A DNA stretch of 64,000 nt. It comes from Chloroflexota bacterium (GTDB lineage: Bacteria > Chloroflexota > Dehalococcoidia > Lucifugimonadales > UBA2985). The notes under the pieces are model-generated. The model made no database searches, was not told where the DNA came from, and worked only from the letters and a program-made list of their open reading frames with translations. Below, one piece after another: positions 17,281 through 25,138 of the stretch. Both the position numbers and the translations under genes were made by a program. Positions within the stretch are counted from its first letter, which is position 1; every line of letters begins with the position of its first letter. The stretch is from assembly GCA_028877205.1 (NCBI GenBank), contig JAPPHY010000018.1:1-64000 (forward strand), read 5' to 3'.

Positions 17281-18101
17281 CGGACGTGGAAGACACTCAA
17301 GATAATGCTCCCTACCATGTTTGCGGTTGGCCCCCCGAGTTGGAAGACGCCCTACATCGGCTGAATCAGGCCAATGCGGATTTCGAGTCTCTAGGGTTGG
17401 AAATCAACAGGTTCCACTACGAATATGTAAAGGGTATGGTGAGAAACCTCGGTCCAGAGGGAGAGGCGTTCACAGTCCAGCTTCGGCACCCTAACGATAG
17501 CTACGTGAGGGGTAGACCCGCCGTGCTGGTCGCTCAGATAGCTGAGAATCTGCGGGCTGCCCTAGACTACTCAGTCTTCCAACTTTCTAAATTGAACGCC
17601 CCCAGCCTGAACGAGCGAGCACCGGCGTTTGTCATCGCGGATAGTAGGCAAGACTTCGAGAACAATGCGAAGGCGGGGTTACGATACCTAACGACTGAAC
17701 AGGTAGATCTAATCGAACAGTTGCAACCTTACAACGGAAACCTGACACTGAGCCTTGTGAGAGACATAACGAATCCAGCCAAGCACAGGCATCTTTTGCG
17801 AATGCTGGACCTCACATCGCTAGAGGTCCACCTCGCCAGCCTTGATAAGCAATCGGAGGAGTATAGAGATTGGTTTGTTTACCCTGCGGGGGACGGGGAG
17901 CACGCGATATTTGCAAGATTCAAAGAACAGCCTCGTCTCCAGCTGCTGGAGCAATACAATGCGTTTGAAGTGCTGGGGCTAATGATATCGCAGACAGACA
18001 CTATACTATGGGCATTCTCCCACTGCTTCTGTCCTAATCACGGACACCTACCCAAATTCAACATAGAGTATGGCAAGTCCCCTCCATCAGAGAATGGTTG
18101 A
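17277..18101 (+). CDS. Uncharacterised protein, third gene of the CD-NTase operon
   Basis: The 274-residue product is not assigned to a named family. It has a long helix pair ('LHRLNQANADFESLGLEI', then 'IAENLRAALDYSVFQLSK') and a conserved-looking 'DITNPAKHRHLL' motif. Similar 'NLRxALDxxVxxL ... NxxKHR' proteins of unknown function occur widely. The Asn/Lys-His-Arg pattern recalls HEPN-type helical domains but lacks the exact Rx4-6H motif. It overlaps the preceding gene by ATGA, so it is translationally coupled and belongs to the same unit. It could be an adaptor, a sensor or an immunity component. Confidence 0.6.
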   Translation: MTDVEDTQDNAPYHVCGWPPELEDALHRLNQANADFESLGLEINRFHYEYVKGMVRNLGPEGEAFTVQLRHPNDSYVRGRPAVLVAQIAENLRAALDYSVFQLSKLNAPSLNERAPAFVIADSRQDFENNAKAGLRYLTTEQVDLIEQLQPYNGNLTLSLVRDITNPAKHRHLLRMLDLTSLEVHLASLDKQSEEYRDWFVYPAGDGEHAIFARFKEQPRLQLLEQYNAFEVLGLMISQTDTILWAFSHCFCPNHGHLPKFNIEYGKSPPSENG

Positions 18102-18445
18102 CCCGGAACGGTTGGGGTTGGCTTCCGCAAGCCTAGGGGACTGGAAACTCTCTGGTTCCCGGGGGCCGTCGTCGCCTTCCTCGGGAATGCTGACTAGACA
18201 TCCGACGCGGGTCTACCATTCGATCCCGACTGCGCCTGACCCAACTAAGTGCCTGACGCGGCTGGGCCGACGAAGGTTCACTAACAAAAGCGTCGACCTC
18301 GGCATTGCTGACCCTGAAGAGGAGGCCAGTTAGGGTTGAAGGCCCTTTCCACTGGCTCGTAGCAACGCAGCTGGTGGTGCAGGGCCCCATCCAGCTACAG
18401 GCTCAGCAGGAGCCTTAGGGTGAAAGTTCTTGATTTTATCAAGTT
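18102..18445. other. Non-coding junction between the defence island and tRNA-Ala
   Basis: No supported gene is present in these 344 bp. A short stem (GGCTT/AAGCC) lies just after the operon, and a perfect inverted repeat lies beside the tRNA. No repeat of the tRNA 3' end was found elsewhere in the window, so an attachment site is not demonstrated. Confidence 0.5.
18429..18443 (-). terminator. Inverted repeat just 3' of tRNA-Ala
   Basis: CTTGAT-AAA-ATCAAG on the minus strand begins 3 nt after the tRNA CCA. It is a perfect 6-bp stem with a 3-nt loop. It may end the tRNA transcript, although no long U-run follows. Confidence 0.5.
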
Positions 18446-18521
18446 TGGTGGAGCTGAGGGGACTCGAACCCCTGACTTCCTCCGTGCAAAGGAGGCGCTC
18501 TCCCAACTGAGCTACAGCCCC
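18446..18521 (-). tRNA. tRNA-Ala(UGC)
   Basis: A 76-nt cloverleaf is readable: acceptor GGGGCTG pairs with CAGCTCC (one G-U), the D-arm is 'AGCTCAGTTGGGAGAGC', and the anticodon stem CCTCC/GGAGG encloses loop TTTGCAC with anticodon TGC. The T-arm contains GTTCGAGTC. CCA is encoded. It decodes GCA and related Ala codons. It lies at the right border of the accessory island, the usual kind of integration target. Confidence 0.97.
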
Positions 18522-18655
18522 ACGCTTGCCACATGCGCCACGGGCCCCAACGACATTCGCGCGCCATTCTCGGAGCGGTCTATCGCAGCCTCGCAGCCCG
18601 CGGCACGTCACTAGTATAGCCCGGAATGGCGAAGGTGAGTAGACTCGGAGTCTTG

Positions 18656-20278
18656 CTAGACGCCGACTATGCGACCGTCCTCGTTCAGATCCAGCGTCCT
18701 CGGCGTGCCCGGCAGACCCGGCATTGTCGATATCGCGCCCGAAACGGGGTAGATGAAGCCGGCGCCCACAGACGCCCTCACGTCGGTGACGCGGAACGTG
18801 TAGCCCGAAGGCCTCCCCATCAGCCGCGGGTTGTGAGAGATCGAGAGGTTCGTCTTCGCCATGCACACGGGAAGGTCGCCCCACCCCAGCTCCTCGTAGG
18901 TGCGCAGGCGACGGCGAGCGTCGGCGCTCCACTCCACGTCCATTGCGCCGTACACCCCGCGGGCCAGCGCAAGTACCTTGTCCTCGATGCGCGCATCCAC
19001 AGGATAGAGATAGCTCACGTCGTGAGGAGCCCTTGCACATGCACTCAGAACAGCGTTGGCCAGATCGATTCCACCCTCGCCTCCGTCGCGGAATACGCTG
19101 CACTCGACGACGGCCGTGGCCCCAGCGGCCTCGGCTTTCTCCTTGACGATGGACACCTCGTCGGCGGTATCGGTAGGGAAGTTGTTGATGGCGACGACCA
19201 CTGGAAGGCCGAACGACCTGACCACACCCACCAGGTGTTCAACGTTGGACATCCCGTCCGAGACGGCTCCCGTGTTGGGGCTGTTCAGGTCTCGGGCACG
19301 CACGCCGCCGTGGTGTTTGACTGCCCGCACCGTCGCGACCAGGACCACGGCGCTTGGGGCCAGATCGTTGAATCGCGCCTTGATGTGCATGAACTTTTCG
19401 AAGCCCAGGTCCGCCCCGAAACCGGCCTCAGTCACCACGTAGTCGCTGTGGGAAAGGGCGAGCCGGTCGGCGATCACGGAGTTGCATCCGTGCGCGATGT
19501 TTCCGAATGGGCCGGCATGTACCAGCACCGGCTGGCCTTCCTGTGTCTGGACGAGGTTGGGGCGAATCGCATCCCTGAGGAGGGCCATCATGGATCCAAC
19601 GGCCTGCAGGTCGTCGGCCGTCACGGGTTGCCCCTCGGAAGTGAAGCCCACCACAGTAGCGGACAACCGGCGTCTGAGGTCGTCGGGGCCGGTGGCCAGC
19701 GCGAGAATCGCCATGATCTCCGACGCGGCCACAATGTCGAAGCCTGACTCGCGTACCGGCGCGTTGACCGTCCCGCCGAGGCCCGTGACAATGGAGCGCA
19801 GCGCGCGGTCCTCCATGTCGACCACCCGGCGCCAGGTGATGTTGGCCGGACTGAAACCGGCAATCCGGCCGCGTTGGGCAGCGTTGTCCGCGAGAGCCGC
19901 CAGGAGATTGTGCGCCGAGGCAACGGCGTGAGCGTCGCCCGTGAAGTGGACGTTGATCTCGTCCTCCGGTACCACGCGAGCAGCGCCTCCGCCGGTGCCG
20001 CCGCCCTTGATTCCGAATATGGGACCGAGAGAAGGCTCTCGCAGCGTGGCCATGGCCCGGTGGCCCAGCCGTCCGAGAGCCTGGGTGAGGCCGATGGTCA
20101 CCGTGGTCTTGCCCTCGCCGGCCGGAGTGGGCGTCATGCCGGTGACCAGGACGAGTTTGCCTGGGCGGTCTCCGTCGCGAATAGCGTCCAGGCTAATCTT
20201 GGCCTTGTACCGGCCATACGGGAACACCCATGAGTCGTTCAGTCCCATCCGACGAGCGATTTCTGCTATTGGCTGCAT
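18656..20278 (-). CDS. fhs: Formate--tetrahydrofolate ligase
   Basis: This 540-residue enzyme makes 10-formyl-THF from formate, THF and ATP, feeding one-carbon metabolism. The P-loop-like 'TPTPAGEGKTTVTIGL', 'REPSLGPIFGIKGGGTGGG' and 'GDAHAVASAHNLLAAL' are textbook family signatures. The length matches the usual ~555. The ATG at 20276-20278 is chosen because AGGGAAGGAA lies just upstream and the protein then begins 'MQPIAEIARRMGL'; a longer frame of 18 codons exists but lacks support. It stands alone, convergent with the operon on its left and divergent from ccmE. Confidence 0.95.
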   Translation of the reverse strand: MQPIAEIARRMGLNDSWVFPYGRYKAKISLDAIRDGDRPGKLVLVTGMTPTPAGEGKTTVTIGLTQALGRLGHRAMATLREPSLGPIFGIKGGGTGGGAARVVPEDEINVHFTGDAHAVASAHNLLAALADNAAQRGRIAGFSPANITWRRVVDMEDRALRSIVTGLGGTVNAPVRESGFDIVAASEIMAILALATGPDDLRRRLSATVVGFTSEGQPVTADDLQAVGSMMALLRDAIRPNLVQTQEGQPVLVHAGPFGNIAHGCNSVIADRLALSHSDYVVTEAGFGADLGFEKFMHIKARFNDLAPSAVVLVATVRAVKHHGGVRARDLNSPNTGAVSDGMSNVEHLVGVVRSFGLPVVVAINNFPTDTADEVSIVKEKAEAAGATAVVECSVFRDGGEGGIDLANAVLSACARAPHDVSYLYPVDARIEDKVLALARGVYGAMDVEWSADARRRLRTYEELGWGDLPVCMAKTNLSISHNPRLMGRPSGYTFRVTDVRASVGAGFIYPVSGAISTMPGLPGTPRTLDLNEDGRIVGV

Positions 20279-20453
20279 AATTCCTTCCCTTCTTGCGCTG
20301 CGCACTATTCTAGCACAGGACAGGACGACCACTCTTCACCTGACCTGTGGCGCTGACGCGCTGGAGGAAGCCTCTCCATCCGCGGTAGTACATGGAAAAG
20401 TGCCGCAGTTGCTACAGGAGAGAAGGTTATCGCAAAACTGGCGATGCCCCCGA

Positions 20454-20482
20454 TTGAATTGTGCGTGCCGGTGGGTTATCAT
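20454..20482 (+). promoter_or_regulatory. Candidate promoter for ccmE
   Basis: TTGAAT (20454-20459), 17-bp spacer, TATCAT (20477-20482); it lies about 60 bp upstream of the ccmE ATG. Confidence 0.5.
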
Positions 20483-20544
20483 GCGAGAGTGAAGGAAAGC
20501 ACAATCGCCAACCGGAATTCGGATAAGAAGGCAACGAATCAGCT

Positions 20545-21009
20545 ATGAGTCAAGCACAGTCCTACGTGCCTCCCGTGCAGCCTGAGGAGCGGTCCGTGCT
20601 CGCGCACCGCGGAAAGCTCCTCGTGGCCGCAGGCGTGTTCGTGCTGGCGCTGGTGTATCTGGCGTTCATCGCATTCCAGGGGGCCAGCGCGTTCTACCTG
20701 ACGGTGGGGGAGCTGAACGACCGGGGTGAATCGGTCTACGACCGGAACCTGAGGGTGAGCGGCAAGCTGGTTCAGTCGTCGTTCGTGCGAGACGACAGTG
20801 GAACGCTGGTCCACTTCTCGCTTGCCGACGCCGAGGATGGCGGGCAAACCGTGGACGCGGTGTACGACGGGTTGGTGCCCGACCTGTTCTTCAACGAGCA
20901 CTCGGAGATCGTGCTGGAAGGTACGTACAGCTCCGACGGAATGTTCGACACGCAGTCTATTCTGGTCAAGTGCCCATCGAAGTACCAGGCGCTTGAGGCG
21001 AGCAACTGA
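20545..21009 (+). CDS. ccmE: Cytochrome c maturation haem chaperone CcmE, CxxxY type
   Basis: The 154-residue protein has one N-terminal transmembrane helix (about 24-45) and an OB-fold domain ('LRVSGKLVQSS', 'VDAVYDGLVPDLFFNEHSEIV', 'LEGTYSSDGMFDTQSILVKC'). CcmE binds haem covalently in the periplasm and hands it to apocytochrome c. In most bacteria the haem-binding residue is His (HxxxY). Here the position is Cys143, giving C-P-S-K-Y147, the CxxxY variant described in archaea and Desulfovibrio. No other ccm genes are next to it, which is unusual, and the rest of the system must be elsewhere. Confidence 0.85.
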   Translation: MSQAQSYVPPVQPEERSVLAHRGKLLVAAGVFVLALVYLAFIAFQGASAFYLTVGELNDRGESVYDRNLRVSGKLVQSSFVRDDSGTLVHFSLADAEDGGQTVDAVYDGLVPDLFFNEHSEIVLEGTYSSDGMFDTQSILVKCPSKYQALEASN

Positions 21010-21048
21010 CCTAGGAGACCTGCCCGACCAGCGAAACTATTTCCCGCT

Positions 21049-21360
21049 CTAGCTGTTTGAGGAGTTGCTGCTGTCGCTACCAGGCAGGCGGGCTGAGATT
21101 CTCTCCTTGAGATCGACGGGGACGGGGGCAGGCGGGGGGAGGTTGTTGAGCGTTTGGATCGTGGCTCTGAGGCTGGAGACGAAGGCGCCGCATCCGCCGC
21201 AGCGTTCAAGGTGAAAGCGGAACCGCCACAGCGTGCGAGCGTCCATCTCACCGTCCAGGTAGTCTGAAGCCAGCTGCCTCAGTTTGACACAGGACATCTC
21301 GCTGCTGGCGAAGGGAAGAAGGCTCCTTAACCACTCAATCATGCCGCTCACCGGCTCCAA
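21049..21360 (-). CDS. Putative zinc-finger anti-sigma factor
   Basis: The 103-residue protein contains the anti-sigma zinc-finger (zf-HC2) pattern: Cys24 in 'EMSCVKLRQLASDYLDGEMD', then H50-x3-C54-x2-C57 in 'FHLERCGGC', and a Pro-rich, Ser-ending tail. Such proteins sequester an ECF sigma factor until a signal releases it. There is no transmembrane segment, so this would be a soluble, possibly redox-sensing form. It is divergent from the ECF sigma gene 150 bp away, unlike the usual co-directional pair. An internal Met7 is an alternative start. Confidence 0.7.
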   Translation of the reverse strand: MEPVSGMIEWLRSLLPFASSEMSCVKLRQLASDYLDGEMDARTLWRFRFHLERCGGCGAFVSSLRATIQTLNNLPPPAPVPVDLKERISARLPGSDSSNSSNS

Positions 21361-21386
21361 AGTGGAAGTGGGGGGAACACAGGCAT

Positions 21387-21415
21387 AATATAGCGGCGCG
21401 TAATGGCAAGGTCAA
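21387..21415 (-). promoter_or_regulatory. Candidate promoter for the anti-sigma gene
   Basis: Minus-strand TTGACC (21410-21415), 17-bp spacer and TATATT (21387-21392), about 27 bp before the start codon. Confidence 0.55.
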
Positions 21416-21510
21416 GCGTATCCGGCGGTTGTGGATTCCACTATAATTCGATGCGGAAACTGGCAAGGAGATGCGAGGTTTGACCTTGAAACTGCGCGGC
21501 CGGGTTCGCA

Positions 21511-22044
21511 ATGAGCCCGGATGACTTCCGGTCCATAGTGGATGAGCACACGGACCTCGTATACGGCGTGGCGTATCGCATGATGAGCAACGCCCAAGAC
21601 GCAGAGGACGTGACGCAGGAGACCTTCCTCTCCGCGTTTCGCCACTGGGACTCGTTCAGGGGCGGGTCGTCGATTGGAACATGGCTGTACCGCATAGCGG
21701 TCAACGCGTGCCTGATGCGCCTGCGGAAGGAGAAGCGGGCGCGCGCCTCGACAGTAGACCCCGGCTACGGCGACACCGACGTCTTGGACTGGGCTCCGGA
21801 CCCGTCCGGTACGCCGGAGGAGCTGGCGCTCAACTCGGAGCTTCGCGACGAGTTGGTGAGAGCGCTGGCCGAGCTGCCGTCGGATCTGCGGGCCGCGGTG
21901 GTCCTGCGAGACGTGCAGGGGCTGTCCAACGCGGAGGCCTCCGCGGTGCTCGACATCAGCGTTCCGTCCATGAAGGCGAAGCTCCACCGAGGCAGGGTGC
22001 TGCTCCGCAGGCGTCTGGAGGAGTACGCGCGCTCCGCGAGGTAG
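21511..22044 (+). CDS. ECF-type RNA polymerase sigma factor
   Basis: This 177-residue sigma-70 family protein has region 2 ('VDEHTDLVYGVAYRMM', 'DAEDVTQETFLSAFRHWDSF') and region 4 ('ALAELPSDLRAAVVLRDVQGLS', 'VPSMKAKLHRGRVLLRRRL') joined by an acidic linker, with no region 1 or 3. It directs RNA polymerase to a small stress regulon. The divergent zinc-finger gene is the probable antagonist. ATG at 21511 is used; no strong Shine-Dalgarno precedes it. A perfect hairpin follows the gene. Confidence 0.93.
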   Translation: MSPDDFRSIVDEHTDLVYGVAYRMMSNAQDAEDVTQETFLSAFRHWDSFRGGSSIGTWLYRIAVNACLMRLRKEKRARASTVDPGYGDTDVLDWAPDPSGTPEELALNSELRDELVRALAELPSDLRAAVVLRDVQGLSNAEASAVLDISVPSMKAKLHRGRVLLRRRLEEYARSAR

Positions 22045-22107
22045 GCCGTAGCCTCGCCGCGAGCCTATTGACGCCATAACTGACTGCTACCAGTGATTGA
22101 ACGCGAA

Positions 22108-22136
22108 GAGCGCCCCTCAACCAATGAGGGGCGCTC
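22108..22136. terminator. Bidirectional hairpin between sigma factor and korB
   Basis: GAGCGCCCCTC - AACCAAT - GAGGGGCGCTC is a perfect 11-bp stem with a 7-nt loop between two convergent genes. A U-tract is weak on both sides, so efficiency is uncertain. Confidence 0.8.
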
Positions 22137-22163
22137 GCCGTTTGCTCGCAGTTGCTGAGGTGG

Positions 22164-23030
22164 CTAGATTCGGAACGCGCCCAGCTGCTGCTCCACGCCG
22201 CGGGGGTTGGCGCGCTGCCTCATGCCCTCAGCGCGTGCGTCCAAGGGCTCCGACTCCGGGTCCTGGTACAGCACGCCCAGAGGTATGCCTCCCTGCTCGA
22301 TCAGCTGGAAGGCGGCCAGCTTGTCCGCCGAGTCGTGGTCTTCGGGAATGTCCCACGTGATCGGATCGACGCCCTTCTTGACGTTGCCCTTCAGCTGGTC
22401 GAAGTTGTCGTTGTAGGTGGTGCAGGGCGACTGCACGTGGACGACGGAGAAACCGGGATGCTTCATACCCTCGTTTATCAGGTTCGCCAGCTCGCGCGTC
22501 TTGCTGGAGAACCCGGAGGCCACGAAGCTGGCTCCCACGGTGAGATAGAGCTGGAGCGGGTTGAGAGCGTTCTCCAGCTTGCCGAAGGGCGTTGTGGGCG
22601 TGATCACGCCAAGCTCCGTGGTGGGGGAGCTCTGGCCCTTGGTCAGGCCATAGACGCCATTGTCCATGATGACGGCCGTCACGTTCAGGTTTCGCTGCGC
22701 CTGTGGCGCGATGTGCTCGCCGCCGATGCTCAGGAAGTCACCGTCGCCGGACACAATGAGCACATTCAGCTCCGGGTTTGCCATCTTGACGCCGAAGGCA
22801 ACGGGCAGCGACCTGCCGTGCAGGCCGTGGATGCCGAACGGCTGGGTGCCGTCCAGGAGATGCACCAGGTTGCCGGAGCAGCCGATGCCGGCCACAACCA
22901 CGGTTTGCTCCATAGGCTGCTCCATCTCTATGTTGCGCCTCTCCACGCCAAGCTCAATCGCTCGCTTGACGCCGAAGTCGCCGCAGCCGGGGCACCACTT
23001 GAAATCGTACTCGGGATTCTTCTTGCTCAT
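22164..23030 (-). CDS. korB: 2-oxoacid:ferredoxin oxidoreductase, beta subunit
   Basis: The 288-residue beta subunit holds thiamine diphosphate and one [4Fe-4S] cluster. It shows 'WCPGCGDFGV' (C13, C16), a further Cys in 'GIGCSGNLV', the TPP/Mg motif 'SGDGDFLSIGG' and 'TKGQSSPTTELG'. With the alpha subunit it oxidises a 2-oxoacid (2-oxoglutarate or pyruvate) to an acyl-CoA and reduced ferredoxin. The ATG at 23028-23030 overlaps the korA stop by 4 bp. A longer open frame upstream is a shadow of korA. The two-subunit form and the citrate synthase nearby favour a TCA-cycle 2-oxoglutarate role. Confidence 0.9.
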   Translation of the reverse strand: MSKKNPEYDFKWCPGCGDFGVKRAIELGVERRNIEMEQPMEQTVVVAGIGCSGNLVHLLDGTQPFGIHGLHGRSLPVAFGVKMANPELNVLIVSGDGDFLSIGGEHIAPQAQRNLNVTAVIMDNGVYGLTKGQSSPTTELGVITPTTPFGKLENALNPLQLYLTVGASFVASGFSSKTRELANLINEGMKHPGFSVVHVQSPCTTYNDNFDQLKGNVKKGVDPITWDIPEDHDSADKLAAFQLIEQGGIPLGVLYQDPESEPLDARAEGMRQRANPRGVEQQLGAFRI

Positions 23031-24742
23031 ACTTGCACCAGATCCTTCTTGTGGGCTTGCATCCTGTCGATGATTCTCGCCTTGAGTTCGCGTACCTTGA
23101 AAGGCGTACCGGTGTACTGCGTGATGGACTCGGCCTTCACGCCCTTGGCCCTCAGCAGGCTGGAGAACTGACCCAGGTAGTTCAGCTCCGGTACCAGCAC
23201 CAGCTCCTTCTGCTTGAGCTCCTCCAGCAGCGCGGGAGGCAGCGGGTTGAGGAACATGGTGTAGTACCAGCCGATGGTCTGTCCCTCGGCCATCATCTGG
23301 TCGTATGCCTCTCGCGTGGAGCCCTTGGAGCCGCCCCACGTCATCAGCGCGATGGCCTCGTCCGTGTTCTCCCGCTCGTAGATGTCCTCTTCCAGGAGCT
23401 TGAGCTTGCCGAACCGGCGCTCGGTCATCTCGATGTGGCGCTGCGGCAGGTGGGTTGTATCGCCCATGCCGTCGTGCTCGCTTGCGTTGGCCACGTATGG
23501 GCCTGGGCCGCCCGGAATGGGCATTGCGGACACCTGCGAGCCTGCGTAGCGCTCGTAGCCGTTGGTGCCCGAGTAGGTCAACCTGCGCTCGTCCACCACC
23601 TTGCTGATGTCCGGCGTGGGGATGTTCTGCGCCTGCTCGGACAGAGCGTGGTCGCTGAGCAGGATGACCGGCCCCTGGTAGCGCTCCGCCCAGTTGAGGG
23701 CGTGGGCGCCTGCCCAGAAGCATTCCTCGACGCTGCCCACTGCCATAACGGGGACGCTCACGTCTCCGTGCGCGGGGTGAATGGAGGAGAGCAGGTCAGA
23801 CTGCTCGACCTTTGTGGGGAGGCCGGTTGCGGGGCCGCCGCGCTGTACGTTGACGACCACGCAGGGTATCTCCGCCATCCACGCCATGCCGATGCCCTCG
23901 CTCATGAGGCTTGCGCCCGGCCCGGCGGTGGAGGTCATGGCCTTCTTGCCGGCGTAACCGGCGCCGACGATGGCGTTGATGGACTCGATCTCGGAGCTGG
24001 CCTGGTATACGAACTTGCCGGGTCCGGTCAGGTTGCGCTCCATGTACACCAAGATGGTGGTCGCGGGCGAAATGGGGTAGCCCACGAAGAAGTCCAGACC
24101 CGCCGTGATGGCTCCGAGTGCAAGGGCGTCGTTGCCCTTGATCATGATCTGGTTGCCCTCGGGAGGAGCAGGGTCTTCAAGAGCGCCAAGGCTGAAGCCG
24201 CTCTTCTTGGCCTCCTCTGCGCCCAGGCCCAGGGCCATGATGTTGCCCCGGATGATCTCCTCGTCGCCGGGGCGTCCTCGTGTGAATCGCTTGGTGACGA
24301 ACTCCGGCAGGTAGTGCTCCGGCATGTTCACCAGGTGGGCGATTGCGCCAAGGATGACCATGTTGGCTGCCCTGGGGTTGCCGGTTGACTTGGCAAGCTC
24401 ATCGATGCGCATGCCGAAGCTCTTGCCGTCGTCCTCCAGCTGGAAGTCCTCGGAGTTGTAGATGATGACTCCGCCTTCCCGCACCTGGTCGTAGTGGGTG
24501 TCGTAGGCCTCACGGTCGAAGGCTACCAGCACGTGCAGCTCATCGCCGTAGCTCAGGACGGGGGAGGTGGAGATTCGTGCCTGGGCGAACGTGGGCCCGC
24601 CCATGATCTGCGAAGGAAACGTCACGAAGGTCTTGACATGGTAGCCCACCTGGGCGGTCACCTGGGCCAGAAGCTCGGCCGAGGTAACGAGACCACCTCC
24701 ACCTTCACCGGCGAACCGGACCACAAAGTCGTTATTGCGCAT
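23027..24742 (-). CDS. korA: 2-oxoacid:ferredoxin oxidoreductase, fused gamma-alpha subunit
   Basis: This is a 571-residue fusion. Residues ~1-190 are the gamma domain ('RFAGEGGGGLVTSAELLA', 'PSQIMGGPTFAQARIS'). Residues ~200-571 are the alpha domain with the family motif G-Y-P-I-S-P (usually YPITP), 'EIESINAIVGAGYAGKKA' and 'TSTAGPGASLMSEGIG'. The alpha chain binds substrate and CoA together with KorB. It is the first gene of a two-gene operon behind a good promoter carrying an inverted repeat in its spacer, suggesting regulated expression. Substrate choice (2-oxoglutarate versus pyruvate) cannot be settled from sequence. Confidence 0.92.
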   Translation of the reverse strand: MRNNDFVVRFAGEGGGGLVTSAELLAQVTAQVGYHVKTFVTFPSQIMGGPTFAQARISTSPVLSYGDELHVLVAFDREAYDTHYDQVREGGVIIYNSEDFQLEDDGKSFGMRIDELAKSTGNPRAANMVILGAIAHLVNMPEHYLPEFVTKRFTRGRPGDEEIIRGNIMALGLGAEEAKKSGFSLGALEDPAPPEGNQIMIKGNDALALGAITAGLDFFVGYPISPATTILVYMERNLTGPGKFVYQASSEIESINAIVGAGYAGKKAMTSTAGPGASLMSEGIGMAWMAEIPCVVVNVQRGGPATGLPTKVEQSDLLSSIHPAHGDVSVPVMAVGSVEECFWAGAHALNWAERYQGPVILLSDHALSEQAQNIPTPDISKVVDERRLTYSGTNGYERYAGSQVSAMPIPGGPGPYVANASEHDGMGDTTHLPQRHIEMTERRFGKLKLLEEDIYERENTDEAIALMTWGGSKGSTREAYDQMMAEGQTIGWYYTMFLNPLPPALLEELKQKELVLVPELNYLGQFSSLLRAKGVKAESITQYTGTPFKVRELKARIIDRMQAHKKDLVQV

Positions 24743-25103
24743 ATGCTGTCTCCTGTGTCGCTAGGATGCTGGCTGAGAGTCGAGATCAGGTGGCACAGAA
24801 AAGGGACGCGGCCCGCTCGCCGAAGTCAAAGGGAACACCATCGAGAGGGAGAGCGAGTGACTCGCACCTCCACCTGCCTCCGCCCACCGGGATTCGTTGC
24901 CGATCTTCTGCAATAGGACTGCCTCAGAGCCGAATGGAGGTCATTCGCGTCAGAGAGACCCCTTAGATTGCGGTCTACTATATCATTCACGACTGCGTGA
25001 TGTCAACTACGCATCATGGCGAGCGCAATCGTGATTGCTTTCACGAAACGTAATGCTGGGAGGAGGCGCGGATGACCTGAGTTGGGGAGTAGCATTGGCG
25101 CTG
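24743..25103. other. Intergenic control region between korA and higB
   Basis: No gene is supported. Besides the korA promoter it holds a 14-bp inverted repeat (gcaatc-gt-gattgc, 25025-25038). The left 200 bp, the presumed korA leader, shows only Ser/Arg-codon-like low-value open frames. Confidence 0.5.
24977..25006 (-). promoter_or_regulatory. korAB promoter with operator-like palindrome
   Basis: Minus-strand TTGACA (25001-25006), 18-bp spacer, TATAGT (24977-24982). The spacer contains TCACG-CAGT-CGTGA (24987-25000), a perfect 5-bp inverted repeat well placed for a repressor. The leader to korA would be about 230 nt long. Confidence 0.6.
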
Positions 25104-25132
25104 TTGATAGCTGTACCGGTACGCGGTATAAT
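25104..25132 (+). promoter_or_regulatory. higBA promoter with palindromic operator, leaderless
   Basis: TTGATA (25104-25109), 17-bp spacer, TATAAT (25127-25132). A perfect palindrome GTACCGGTAC (25113-25122) fills the spacer, a typical autorepression site for HigA. The higB ATG follows the -10 by only 6 nt (CATCCC), so the transcript should start at or next to the ATG. Confidence 0.8.
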
Positions 25133-25138
25133 CATCCC

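Noticed and set aside
23031-23723. Upstream extension of the korB frame
   Set aside because: It lies inside korA in another frame and has no family match; korB starts at the ATG overlapping the korA stop.
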